Shown: positions 8,401 through 14,869 of the stretch, piece after piece
How positions within the stretch are numbered: position 1 is the first letter of the stretch
Layout: the number at the start of each line of letters is the position of its first letter
NCBI GenBank assembly: GCA_023544605.1
Contig: JAMJFQ010000043.1
Coordinates: 1-14,873, forward strand
Length of the DNA: 14,873 bases
Origin: ANME-2 cluster archaeon
GTDB taxonomy: Archaea; Halobacteriota; Methanosarcinia; Methanosarcinales; Methanocomedenaceae
Direction: 5' to 3'
Notes under the pieces: model-generated
What the model was told of the DNA's origin: nothing
What the model saw: the letters and a program-made list of their open reading frames with translations, nothing else
Database searches by the model: none
Made by a program: the position numbers and the translations under genes

Positions 8401-8925
8401 CAGGAAAAGAAAATGGAAGGTACAATGCAGGAGATGGAGCGCTGGCAGAAACTGTCCCGTGTAATGCCTGCCAACAGTCTCAGGGACTTCGCACTGCAGA
8501 CCATGTTCGACCTGCTTATCAGGATCGCCAACCGCCAGCTTTCAGAGATAACGTCCCGCTACGCCCTCAGAGCAGTTGATATGAAGGATATGGTGGTGCT
8601 CGATCTGTGGAATGCTGGTGACGAGAGACCGGTTGAGACCCTCTCAGGTGGTGAATCCTTCCTGGTCAGCCTTTCACTGGCACTGGCACTCTCAGAACTG
8701 AGCAGCGGCAGAAGCCGGCTGGAATCCCTGTTCCTTGATGAAGGATTCGGTACATTGGACAGCGAGACACTGGAGGCTGCCCTGTATGCACTGGAGAGCC
8801 TGAGACTTTCGGGCAGGACTGTAGGGATCATCAGCCATGTTGACCAGTTGACCAGGCGCATACCGGTCAGGATAGAAGTGAAAAAGACCGGTAATGGCAT
8901 ATCTACCGTACAGGTGAGGGGATAA
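5422..8925 (+). CDS. sbcC: DNA repair exonuclease subunit SbcC (Rad50-like SMC ATPase)
   Basis: This is the ATPase and tether of SbcCD, with 1167 residues. The N-terminal half-ATPase has Walker A GPTGSGKTT (38-46) and a Q-loop at Q162 (LLAQGDFAAF). A long coiled-coil arm rich in Glu, Lys, Gln and Leu runs from about 190 to 600. The zinc hook CPVC (C607, C610) is followed by GSIEHPDAGK. A returning arm runs to about 1010. The C-terminal half has the signature LSGGES (1074-1079) and Walker B with catalytic Glu, FLDEGFGTLD (from 1104; D1106, E1107). CPVCGS..HP at the hook and NRTPR after Walker A are typical of bacterial SbcC. Archaeal Rad50 is usually nearer 850-900 residues. The GTG start at 5422 has GGAGGAT 5 bases upstream and forms a GTGA overlap with sbcD. 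Confidence 0.94.
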   Translation: MKLLSLRLKNINSFRTDIHLDFTQEPLSSTSLFAITGPTGSGKTTLLDAISVALYNRTPRLNGSGMSNPVNLLSQGADEGAAEVVFKVDGMEYLAKWRAKRNKKGDIKTEVELLNAVTGELITNRRRGKGSHDLSDMSVEEAVTDILGMDFSAFKRSILLAQGDFAAFLKASADERRQILEATTGMGLFDLLKKNLKLQLDNARNEYELDGAGMEKIPEVSPEDIQVAKGELSGLERELQQLNESRTTVQKEKAKEQRRDDSHNKLKGNRQRQQDLLSMKHEMDILQQEMQRAQRAADIRSEMGAYQTEKKRLEDLDIALEKGRIEQNKAQQECSEAKSKYDTASLEFETSREEAGQKRVAYNEAAILETRAREQLDEANKRQQEADSLNAKLDGQKGLIKQKNDEISALESQRAHDREYLRHNPLPADTDDLLTRASQIAAKLDEMAKAFGQKQESLDRENSEHKAKTAELEGVVKEGTTLDAKKVDILAWLDAKEKALESLTIEGDEHYWRTINTAWDEVRDAGGRFLESYGRLSATFDEALSTPAVNEFNEILHSFKHRIELQNQQILTANEKVKRCQAEEKAVAAANQAIILRREHLTTGEPCPVCGSIEHPDAGKFEPERVGSINEARGNVGIAEAELEAARKEKDSAVNELTGLARDRVKECDERLSGIETLVKEKDSAQNAMKLIEQQIQTNGNNIETLNRQIESTVQKIQGISTEIQTMEEDIAKSNEQFLLIIPPAFSGEPPASALEKFRHHISIARECRNRLEQNGIKVGELNASVVENTRRLEEDTVRYNNLLKTAAGYRDEGGKLLKQVKEMTGGMGVDAARSVLEASLKEMEEQRNAIHEDYRLAETQLTDITARLKEQEADLDRTLKTIETAKSAYMQALEDAGFESTEMHRACFREAAWLDKNKQVLQQYGNDVNTVEENIKAHEAVFVEKPFNTDDLPHILEREQELITLIEEKNSKKGELNKTIAYLTENLEKRQEQEKKMEGTMQEMERWQKLSRVMPANSLRDFALQTMFDLLIRIANRQLSEITSRYALRAVDMKDMVVLDLWNAGDERPVETLSGGESFLVSLSLALALSELSSGRSRLESLFLDEGFGTLDSETLEAALYALESLRLSGRTVGIISHVDQLTRRIPVRIEVKKTGNGISTVQVRG

Positions 8926-8927
8926 GA

Positions 8928-11900
8928 ATGAAACTGGGATCCATTCTGGAAGGATTGAAGGAAAAACAACTCTCTGCTGTAAAACACACCACCGGGCCGC
9001 TACTGATACTGGCAGGTGCAGGTACGGGTAAGACCACCACCATCACTGCTAAGATAGCTTACATGGTAAAGGAACTGGGCATTGACCCCGCCCATATCCT
9101 GGCCCTGACCTTTTCCAGGGAGGCTGCCACCAATATGAAAGTAAAAGTGGAGCAATTGCTGGGTGGGGTATCCGAAGTTCAAGTGAGTACATTCCATTCC
9201 TTTTGTGCCCAGATCATCAGAGAGAATGCTGATAAATGCGGTGTTCCATCTGAATTCGCAATTCTGGAGGATGTGGATACTGCCATCATACTGCACAAGG
9301 ACCTGGGGGCACCTGTCAGGGATGCGCTGCTCTATGCCAATTCCATCTCAAAGGCCAAGGACCTGAACATCACCATTGACACGTTGAAAGAGTTCCTGGG
9401 GGGAAAGAAACAGGTCCTATTGGATATGGAAGGTGATGAGGAAAGCTGGGAGAAGACCTATCACCGCAACACCACCCGGCTTAATACATTCCATCTGCTG
9501 GATAATACCGAGAAGAAGGGACTGAAAAGCGAGAGAAGAGCCTGGATAGAATTCAACGACGTGTATACCGAATATGTCAGATACAGGGACCTGATAGGCA
9601 CATGGGTCAAGTACGAGAAAAGGAAAAAACGGCGCGGTGTGCTGGACTATGGTGATCTGAACAAAAAGGCACTGGAATTCTTGAACACATATGGAGCCCA
9701 GCATGTCACTGACCGGTACCGCTATATCATCATAGATGAGTTCCAGGATACCAACTATGTCCAGTTCGAACTCATCAAGTTACTGTCAGGGGATGAGAGG
9801 AACGTTACTGTTGTGGCAGACCCTAACCAGACCATCTATGCCTTCAGGGGCGCATACACCAACAACATACAGGAATTCACGAAATATTTCAACATCCTGC
9901 CCGGTGATATAGTATCCCTGGATGTGAGTTTCCGGTCCACCGACAGGATACTCAGGGTGTCCCACGACCTTATCAAAGGGAACTATTCTGCAATAGACAT
10001 GGATATGTGCATCCAGCTGCACAACTATGCTGGAGTGGAAGGTGAAAATGTGCATATCGTTGAGACCACCGACGATAACGAGGAGGCCAGGTATGTTGTG
10101 GAACAGATCGAGAAATGTCTTGAGAGAGGCATGAACCCTTCCGAAATTGCCGTATTGTACCGCACTCATGCCCAGGGACGTAAGGTCAAACAGGCACTGG
10201 AGAACCGGGGACACAGTATCCGGGTTAAGGATGATACCGATTTTCTAAAACAACCTGAGATAAAGACTGCACTGGCATACCTGTATGTGCTGGATACTAT
10301 AGGGCATCCAAAGGCCAGGGGGACTGAGAGCTGGTGGCGGTTGTTCCATCATAACCACACCCTGGGTACAGCAGATTCTATCCTTATCGGGGAGTACCTG
10401 AAAAAGCATAGGGTATCATTCCAGGAGGCTATATTCCATCACCTTGGTAGACTGGACCTGTCCCCCCAGGGGTTGAGGGCTGTCAAACAGATGAAACAAC
10501 GGATTGGGTCTTTGAAGGAGAAACTTGTCCTGGACGTGTCCGATATTGTGCTTGAGGTACTGGACGCATCAGGCCTGAGCCGCCAGTTCACCCATGAGAA
10601 CACCAGGCGGAACAAGGAGGCCATGATGAACCTGCGAAACCTCTTTGAGATGGCTGTGAAATTCGAGAAATCGCACGGCAGGGACCTGGGTGAGTTCATA
10701 GCTTATCTTGAGATACTGGACGAGATGGGGAAGAACCCGCCTGCTGCCCGGATTTCAGATGAGGAGGCCGTAAACCTGATGAGCATTCATTCCTCAAAAG
10801 GACTGGAATTCAAGGCAGTGTTTGTCATCAGTATGGCAAAAGACCGTTTTCCCCTGTTCAGGGGTGGTGTGGAACCTCTTATCCCCATTGAATTGATGGG
10901 ACACTACCAGGACGTGCTGGAGCAGGACTTTGCTACAGAAAATAAACGGACCAATGCCATACGGGAGCGGAAGCGTGAGATAAAACTGGAAGAAGAGCGC
11001 AGGTTATGTTACGTGGCCATGACCCGGGCAAAGGAATACCTGGTTCTGACCCTGGCCGAGCAATACGACGGCAGGGTACGGAGACCATCCGAGTTCCTTA
11101 TGGACATGGGCTATGATAACTGGCGAGCGCCGGATACCCCCGTGCTTGATGTGCCTGATATAACGTACCTGCATGATACAGACGTACGCTCTGAGGAGAT
11201 CATCAGGCATAGTGAACTGGAACGTATGAAAGTTCAAAGGAAAAAGCTGATACTGGAGACCCTTGATTCCGGCTCATTTGAGGAGAGCCTGGAGCATTTG
11301 TTGACATATCATGCGCTAAGGGATGGTAACGAGACCGACTATCTGGAGGTTATAAACAGCAAGTGGGATGAACTTGACCCGAAGGTTCAGGTAAATGATA
11401 TACTGATCAGGGACCATACCAGTGAGGGTATGCCACATCCTTCAGACATTACTTTCAGTGTTACGTCCATTAACACGTATTCCAAATGTCCAAAAATGTA
11501 TGAACTGCAGCAGGTGCTGGGTATGCCCACCCGGGCTGAGGAACAGTCAGATGGTGCGATGAACGTGGGAAGTTTCGTGCACAGGGTGTTGGAAATGGCA
11601 GTAAGACAGAAGATATCCACCAGGGAACAACTGGATGGAATAGTTGCCTCCCTCACCGAGCTGGACAGATGGAAATGGGTGGATATTGACCGGGCACGGC
11701 CTCTATTGGATGTGTTCTGGGAACGGCATAAGGATACCATCCCTAACAACCTGATGGTCGAGAAGATGTTCTCGGTGAAGTTAGTTGACCACATTTTCAC
11801 AGGTTTTATTGACAGGGTCGACCTGATAGCTGGTACTGATAACGAAGTGGAGATCATTGATTATAAGACGGGAAAGGAGCCGGGGCCCGTGGAGCGGTCA

Positions 11901-12182
11901 CGTCAGTTGTTGCTGTATGCCCGGGGGTTCAACGAGTTGCGTCCGGAATACCAGGTGCAGAAGCTGACGCTGGAGTTGCTGTCGCAGGAAAAACCCAGGG
12001 TATATGAACTGCAGGATGGTGAATATGTGAGCTCAAGGGTGAAGCCCCTTGATAGTGAAGTGATACCCGAGATGGTGGAGACTGCAGAACGTATCATCCA
12101 CGATTACCGGTATGGGTTTGAGACGAGGGATGATGATAAGCAGTGTAAGAAGTGCGGGTACAGGTTGTACTGTGGAGCGTGA
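8928..12182 (+). CDS. UvrD/AdnB-like helicase fused to Fe-S PD-(D/E)XK nuclease
   Basis: This single-chain SF1A helicase-nuclease has 1084 residues and resembles the AdnB/AddB class that processes double-strand breaks. Helicase motifs: Walker A AGAGTGKT (29-36), II IIDEFQD (268-274), III VVADPNQTIYAFRGA (295-309), V MSIHSSKGLEF (618-628), VI LCYVAMTRAKE (693-703). The C-terminal RecB-type nuclease shows D962 (GFIDRVD) and D978-Y-K980 (IIDYKTG). Four cysteines fit the Fe-S cluster of Cas4/AddB-type nucleases: C854 in YSKCP before the domain and C1073, C1076, C1082 (C-x2-C-x5-C) at the end. The ATG lies 2 bases after the sbcC stop with GAGGGG just upstream, so it is co-expressed with SbcCD. No AddA/AdnA partner is encoded here, so it may act alone or as a homodimer (inference). 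Confidence 0.92.
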   Translation: MKLGSILEGLKEKQLSAVKHTTGPLLILAGAGTGKTTTITAKIAYMVKELGIDPAHILALTFSREAATNMKVKVEQLLGGVSEVQVSTFHSFCAQIIRENADKCGVPSEFAILEDVDTAIILHKDLGAPVRDALLYANSISKAKDLNITIDTLKEFLGGKKQVLLDMEGDEESWEKTYHRNTTRLNTFHLLDNTEKKGLKSERRAWIEFNDVYTEYVRYRDLIGTWVKYEKRKKRRGVLDYGDLNKKALEFLNTYGAQHVTDRYRYIIIDEFQDTNYVQFELIKLLSGDERNVTVVADPNQTIYAFRGAYTNNIQEFTKYFNILPGDIVSLDVSFRSTDRILRVSHDLIKGNYSAIDMDMCIQLHNYAGVEGENVHIVETTDDNEEARYVVEQIEKCLERGMNPSEIAVLYRTHAQGRKVKQALENRGHSIRVKDDTDFLKQPEIKTALAYLYVLDTIGHPKARGTESWWRLFHHNHTLGTADSILIGEYLKKHRVSFQEAIFHHLGRLDLSPQGLRAVKQMKQRIGSLKEKLVLDVSDIVLEVLDASGLSRQFTHENTRRNKEAMMNLRNLFEMAVKFEKSHGRDLGEFIAYLEILDEMGKNPPAARISDEEAVNLMSIHSSKGLEFKAVFVISMAKDRFPLFRGGVEPLIPIELMGHYQDVLEQDFATENKRTNAIRERKREIKLEEERRLCYVAMTRAKEYLVLTLAEQYDGRVRRPSEFLMDMGYDNWRAPDTPVLDVPDITYLHDTDVRSEEIIRHSELERMKVQRKKLILETLDSGSFEESLEHLLTYHALRDGNETDYLEVINSKWDELDPKVQVNDILIRDHTSEGMPHPSDITFSVTSINTYSKCPKMYELQQVLGMPTRAEEQSDGAMNVGSFVHRVLEMAVRQKISTREQLDGIVASLTELDRWKWVDIDRARPLLDVFWERHKDTIPNNLMVEKMFSVKLVDHIFTGFIDRVDLIAGTDNEVEIIDYKTGKEPGPVERSRQLLLYARGFNELRPEYQVQKLTLELLSQEKPRVYELQDGEYVSSRVKPLDSEVIPEMVETAERIIHDYRYGFETRDDDKQCKKCGYRLYCGA

Positions 12183-12241
12183 TACCTTTTTCATAGAAAT
12201 GAGGTCATTTTAGTGCTGTATCATGGGGTGAACTCCTGCCC

Positions 12242-12306
12242 TCTTTCAATTGATATTTCCCGATAATTGCGTCCAATTTTTCAGGTGCAGATCATCAATT
12301 GAAGGA
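12242..12306. repeat. 13-base inverted repeat between the helicase gene and rps13
   Basis: TCTTTCAATTGAT (12242-12254) and ATCAATTGAAGGA (12294-12306) are complementary over 13 positions with a single G-U pair, separated by 39 bases. The gap between the genes is 254 bases. In RNA this would make a long-looped stem; in DNA it could be a paired operator. It lies just upstream of the TATA-like element for rps13, so a regulatory or terminator role is possible. Confidence 0.5.
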
Positions 12307-12315
12307 TACACAAGG

Positions 12316-12323
12316 TTTTTTAA
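12316..12323 (+). promoter_or_regulatory. Candidate TATA box for the rps13 operon
   Basis: TTTTTTAA follows a purine-rich AAGG, resembling an archaeal BRE/TATA pair. A start about 25 bases downstream would leave a leader of roughly 90 bases before rps13, containing the hairpin at 12383-12399. It is the best T/A-rich candidate in the 254-base gap, but is not a close consensus match. Confidence 0.35.
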
Positions 12324-12382
12324 GGAGCAATGCATCTAAGGGGTGTATTCCAAATACCGCACCCATAATGCAGAGGGTGGCG

Positions 12383-12399
12383 CCGGACAAATGGTCTGG
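12383..12399 (+). other. Small stem-loop in the rps13 leader
   Basis: CCGGAC and GTCTGG pair over 6 positions (one G-U) with a 5-base loop AAATG. Two more pairs are possible outside a G-G mismatch. It lies about 38 bases before the rps13 start and upstream of the GGAGGAT ribosome binding site. Ribosomal-protein leaders often carry autoregulatory structures, but nothing here identifies a specific ligand. Confidence 0.3.
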
Positions 12400-12436
12400 G
12401 GCTATGGGAAAATGGTTTCCTATCGGAGGATAATAT

Positions 12437-12907
12437 ATGGCAAAAAAGAAAGATACTACTGAAACAGATGAGATTAGACATATTGTACGTATTGCCAATA
12501 CTGATCTTGAGGGAAGAAAGAGCGTACAGTATTCATTAACAGGTATAAAGGGTATAAATCGCCGTTGTGCGCGCATTATTTCTGACATATCCGGTGTGGA
12601 TCCTACAAAGACCATTGGATATCTTGAAGATGAGCACATCGAAGCCCTGAAAAAGACCATCGCTGATATTGAAACTGTCCTGCCTGTATGGATGTTGAAC
12701 AGGCGGAAGGATATTTTGACCGGTGAGGATAAGCATATCGTCGGCACCGATGTATTGCTCATCAAGAGGGAAGACCTGAACACACTGAAAAAGACCCGTT
12801 CATACATAGGTATCAGGCATGAGCGTGGACATAAGGTAAGGGGTCAAAGAACCAAGTCCACAGGTCGCAAAGGGCTCAGCGTGGGTGTAAAGAGGAAAAC
12901 ACGATAG
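12437..12907 (+). CDS. rps13: 30S ribosomal protein uS13
   Basis: This is the small-subunit head protein at the contact with the large subunit and the P-site tRNA. The 156 residues have the archaeal form, beginning with a charged extension MAKKKDTTETDE. RHIVRIANTDLEG and the helix-turn-helix region TGIKGINRRCARIISDISGV follow. The C-terminal tRNA-contacting motif is SYIGIRHERGHKVRGQRTKSTGR, split here as SYIGIRHERGHK then VRGQRTKSTGR. A strong GGAGGAT ribosome binding site precedes the ATG. It is first in rps13-rps4-rps11-rpoD, the order conserved in many euryarchaea. uS4 begins 12 bases after its stop. Confidence 0.97.
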   Translation: MAKKKDTTETDEIRHIVRIANTDLEGRKSVQYSLTGIKGINRRCARIISDISGVDPTKTIGYLEDEHIEALKKTIADIETVLPVWMLNRRKDILTGEDKHIVGTDVLLIKREDLNTLKKTRSYIGIRHERGHKVRGQRTKSTGRKGLSVGVKRKTR

Positions 12908-12919
12908 GCGGTGTGAGTC

Positions 12920-13525
12920 ATGGGATATCCAGGTAAGAACACTAAATCATACGAAACCCCAAAACATCCATGGCAATCCGTCAGGATGACGGAGGAACTT
13001 GAATATTTGAGGTCGTACGGGCTAAGAAATAAGCGTGAGGTATGGAAAGCCCAGAGTATACTTCGAAATTACCGCCGGTCAGCCATGGAATTACTGGCAG
13101 AGACCACAGAAGGCGAATTGACGGGGCATAACAAGCAGATGAGTGAAGATATTTTGAACAAGCTCAAGCGATATGGTATACTTTCAGCAGAGGATGACCT
13201 TGATAATATCCTGGCATTGGATACCAAGATTTTTCTGGACCGCAGGCTTCAGACCCAGGTATACAGGCAGGGATTTGCCAATAGCCTGAAACAAGCAAGG
13301 CAGTTCATCACCCACGGTCATATCACGGTGGATGGTAAGAAGATAACGATCCCCAGTTATATGGTGACTAAGGATGATGAACTGAAGATAGGTTACTACG
13401 TGAACTCACCAATGCAAAAAGAAAATCATCCAGAACGTCCGGTGGAGATTGTCAAGCGTGAGATCCAACAGATCAAGGAAGTGCAGGATGACCGCAGGGG
13501 AGGCAGGCGTAGAGGCCGCCGATAA
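12920..13525 (+). CDS. rps4: 30S ribosomal protein uS4
   Basis: This is a primary 16S rRNA binder that nucleates assembly of the 30S body. It has 201 residues. The archaeal N-terminus is MGYPGKNTKSYETPKHPW. The S4 RNA-binding domain lies at about 105-165, containing LDRRLQTQVYRQGFANSLKQ, then ARQFITHGHITVDGKKI. The C-terminal tail is strongly basic, RRGGRRRGRR, fitting rRNA contact. GGTG within GGCGGTGTGAGTC serves as the ribosome binding site. It is close-packed after rps13 and 31 bases before rps11. Length and order are as expected. Confidence 0.97.
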   Translation: MGYPGKNTKSYETPKHPWQSVRMTEELEYLRSYGLRNKREVWKAQSILRNYRRSAMELLAETTEGELTGHNKQMSEDILNKLKRYGILSAEDDLDNILALDTKIFLDRRLQTQVYRQGFANSLKQARQFITHGHITVDGKKITIPSYMVTKDDELKIGYYVNSPMQKENHPERPVEIVKREIQQIKEVQDDRRGGRRRGRR

Positions 13526-13556
13526 GCCTTAATATAATTATACGGAGCATGAGATT

Positions 13557-13946
13557 ATGACAGAAGGAAAATGGGGAGTTGCCCATATACAAGCATCATT
13601 CAACAACACCATAATCACTATAACCGACCTGACCGGAGCTGAGACCATAGCTAAGATAAGCGGCGGTATGGTGGTCAAGGCAGCCAGGGATGAGAGTTCC
13701 CCTTATACTGCGATGCAGATGGCGAACCAACTGGCTGAAAAGTTGATTGACAAAGGCATACTGGGTATCCATGTTAAGGTCAGGGCACCGGGCGGTAACA
13801 AACAGAGAAGTCCGGGTCCCGGAGCCCAGGCAGCCATACGGGCATTTGCCAGGGCAGGTATCAGGATAGGTCGCATTGAGGATGTCACACCAATACCACA
13901 TGACGGAACTCAGGCCAAAGGCGGGCGCAGGGGCCGGAGAGTATAA
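13557..13946 (+). CDS. rps11: 30S ribosomal protein uS11
   Basis: This is a 30S platform protein near the mRNA exit. The 129 residues include GVAHIQASFNNTIITITDLT at the N-terminus, MVVKAARDESSPYTAM in the middle and the invariant RAPGGNKQRSPGPGAQAAIRA. It ends VTPIPHDGTQAKGGRRGRRV, standard for archaeal and eukaryotic uS11. GGAG (from 13544) precedes the ATG. The 31-base gap after rps4 is AT-rich (TTAATATAATTATA), but too close to the start for a leadered promoter. rpoD follows with overlapping control signals. Confidence 0.97.
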   Translation: MTEGKWGVAHIQASFNNTIITITDLTGAETIAKISGGMVVKAARDESSPYTAMQMANQLAEKLIDKGILGIHVKVRAPGGNKQRSPGPGAQAAIRAFARAGIRIGRIEDVTPIPHDGTQAKGGRRGRRV

Positions 13947-13958
13947 GCGAGGCAAATG

Positions 13959-14750
13959 ATGGACGTAGAAATCATAGAGCTATCAGACGACAACGCCAGG
14001 TTCGTGCTTACGGGTGTGAATCCTGCAATTGCCAATGGGCTCCGCAAGAGTATGCTCTCAGAAGTTCCCACAATGGCGATAGATTACATTAACATTTACG
14101 ACAACACGTCCGTGCTTTTCGATGAGCAGATCGGTCTGCGGATGGGCCTTATTCCCATAATCACTGACCTGGATTCATATGTGTTGTCAGAAGACTGCGA
14201 CTGTAATGACGAGGGTTGCACCAAATGCCAGCTTACCCTGACCCTGAGTGCTGAAGGTCCTGTGATGGTATATTCAGGTGATATCCAATCCAGTGACCCG
14301 AATGTCTCGGTGGCTGATGAGAAGGTCCCTATTGTCGAATTGAAAGAGAGGCAAAAACTGGTGCTGGAAGCCGTTGCCAAGCTGGGGACCGGGCGCAAGC
14401 ATGTAAAGTACCAGGCTGGAGTAGCATGCGGTTACAAGAATGTGCCGGTCATAACATTCCAGGATACCTGTGATGCTTGCGGTAAGTGCGTGGATGAATG
14501 TCCCAAGGAGATATTAAGGATAGATGGAGATAAAGTCACTGTCACAGATCCCCTGAAATGTATCTTGTGCAGACTTTGTGTGGATGCCTGTGATATTAAA
14601 GCTATCAGTTTAGAAGAGGATGATAGTTCATTCATATTCACTGCTGAGTCTGATGGTTCATACCCTGCCAAAGAACTAATAGTCCAGAGTGCTGATACTA
14701 TCATTGAAAAGGCGAAGCTGTTGAACGAGATACTCGAATCGATAGAATGA
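13959..14750 (+). CDS. rpoD: RNA polymerase subunit Rpo3 (RpoD) with two [4Fe-4S] motifs
   Basis: This is the assembly-platform subunit (alpha/Rpb3 homologue), which dimerises with Rpo11. The product has 263 residues from the second of two adjacent ATGs. GAGG at 13949-13952 lies 6 bases before the ATG at 13959 and only 3 before the one at 13956. Alpha-like motifs are NGLRKSMLSEVPTMAID near residue 27 and DEQIGLRMGLIP near 56. Residues 80-90 hold a four-cysteine cluster, CDC...C..C. The ferredoxin-like insert has two complete CxxCxxCxxxC motifs (CDACGKCVDEC and CILCRLCVDAC), predicting two [4Fe-4S] clusters as in Methanosarcina. The dimerisation segment ends in AKLLNEILESIE. rpl18e, the usual next gene, does not appear in the remaining 123 bases. 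Confidence 0.96.
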   Translation: MDVEIIELSDDNARFVLTGVNPAIANGLRKSMLSEVPTMAIDYINIYDNTSVLFDEQIGLRMGLIPIITDLDSYVLSEDCDCNDEGCTKCQLTLTLSAEGPVMVYSGDIQSSDPNVSVADEKVPIVELKERQKLVLEAVAKLGTGRKHVKYQAGVACGYKNVPVITFQDTCDACGKCVDECPKEILRIDGDKVTVTDPLKCILCRLCVDACDIKAISLEEDDSSFIFTAESDGSYPAKELIVQSADTIIEKAKLLNEILESIE

Positions 14751-14752
14751 AC

Positions 14753-14795
14753 TGTGGATAATCCGGATGCAGCGATAATGCATCCGAAACCCACA
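14753..14795 (+). terminator. Two-part stem-loop immediately after rpoD
   Basis: CGGATGCA (14764-14771) and TGCATCCG (14779-14786) form a perfect 8-bp stem with a 7-base loop. Outside it TGTGG (14753-14757) pairs with CCACA (14791-14795), giving a coaxial outer stem. It begins 2 bases after the rpoD stop and is followed by GTTTTAA. It could be a terminator, an RNA-processing or stability element, or the edge of a repeat. Confidence 0.5.
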
Positions 14796-14817
14796 TGTTT
14801 TAACCTGGATGTGTAGC

Positions 14818-14835
14818 CGAACCTTGCAAGGTTCG
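14818..14835. repeat. 18-base perfect palindrome
   Basis: CGAACCTTGCAAGGTTCG reads the same on both strands. As RNA it would fold into a 7-bp stem with a UGCA tetraloop; as DNA it could bind a symmetric dimer. The following bases GGTTCGATCC resemble a tRNA T-arm, but no tRNA can be folded around it. Confidence 0.7.
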
Positions 14836-14843
14836 ATCCAAGC

Positions 14844-14869
14844 GTGCATTTCGCTTCGCTCAATAGCAC
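14844..14869 (+). repeat. Bulged stem-loop at the window end
   Basis: GTGCATT (14844-14850) pairs with AAT-A-GCAC (14862-14869) through a single bulged A. The 11-base loop TCGCTTCGCTC holds a tandem TCGCT. It is the third inverted repeat within 123 bases after rpoD. The element may continue beyond the window. Confidence 0.4.

Noticed and set aside
12295..12807. 170-residue minus-strand open frame across rps13
   Set aside because: It lies opposite the certain uS13 gene, has no family resemblance and no ribosome binding site. It is a shadow frame.
13530..13545. TTAATATAATTATA between rps4 and rps11 as an internal promoter
   Set aside because: A start 25 bases downstream would fall at the rps11 ATG itself, leaving out the GGAG site that is clearly present. 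It is more simply an AT-rich spacer in one operon.
14829..14840. AGGTTCGATCCA resembling a tRNA T-arm
   Set aside because: No acceptor, D or anticodon arm can be matched on either strand around it. The match is explained by the 18-base palindrome.
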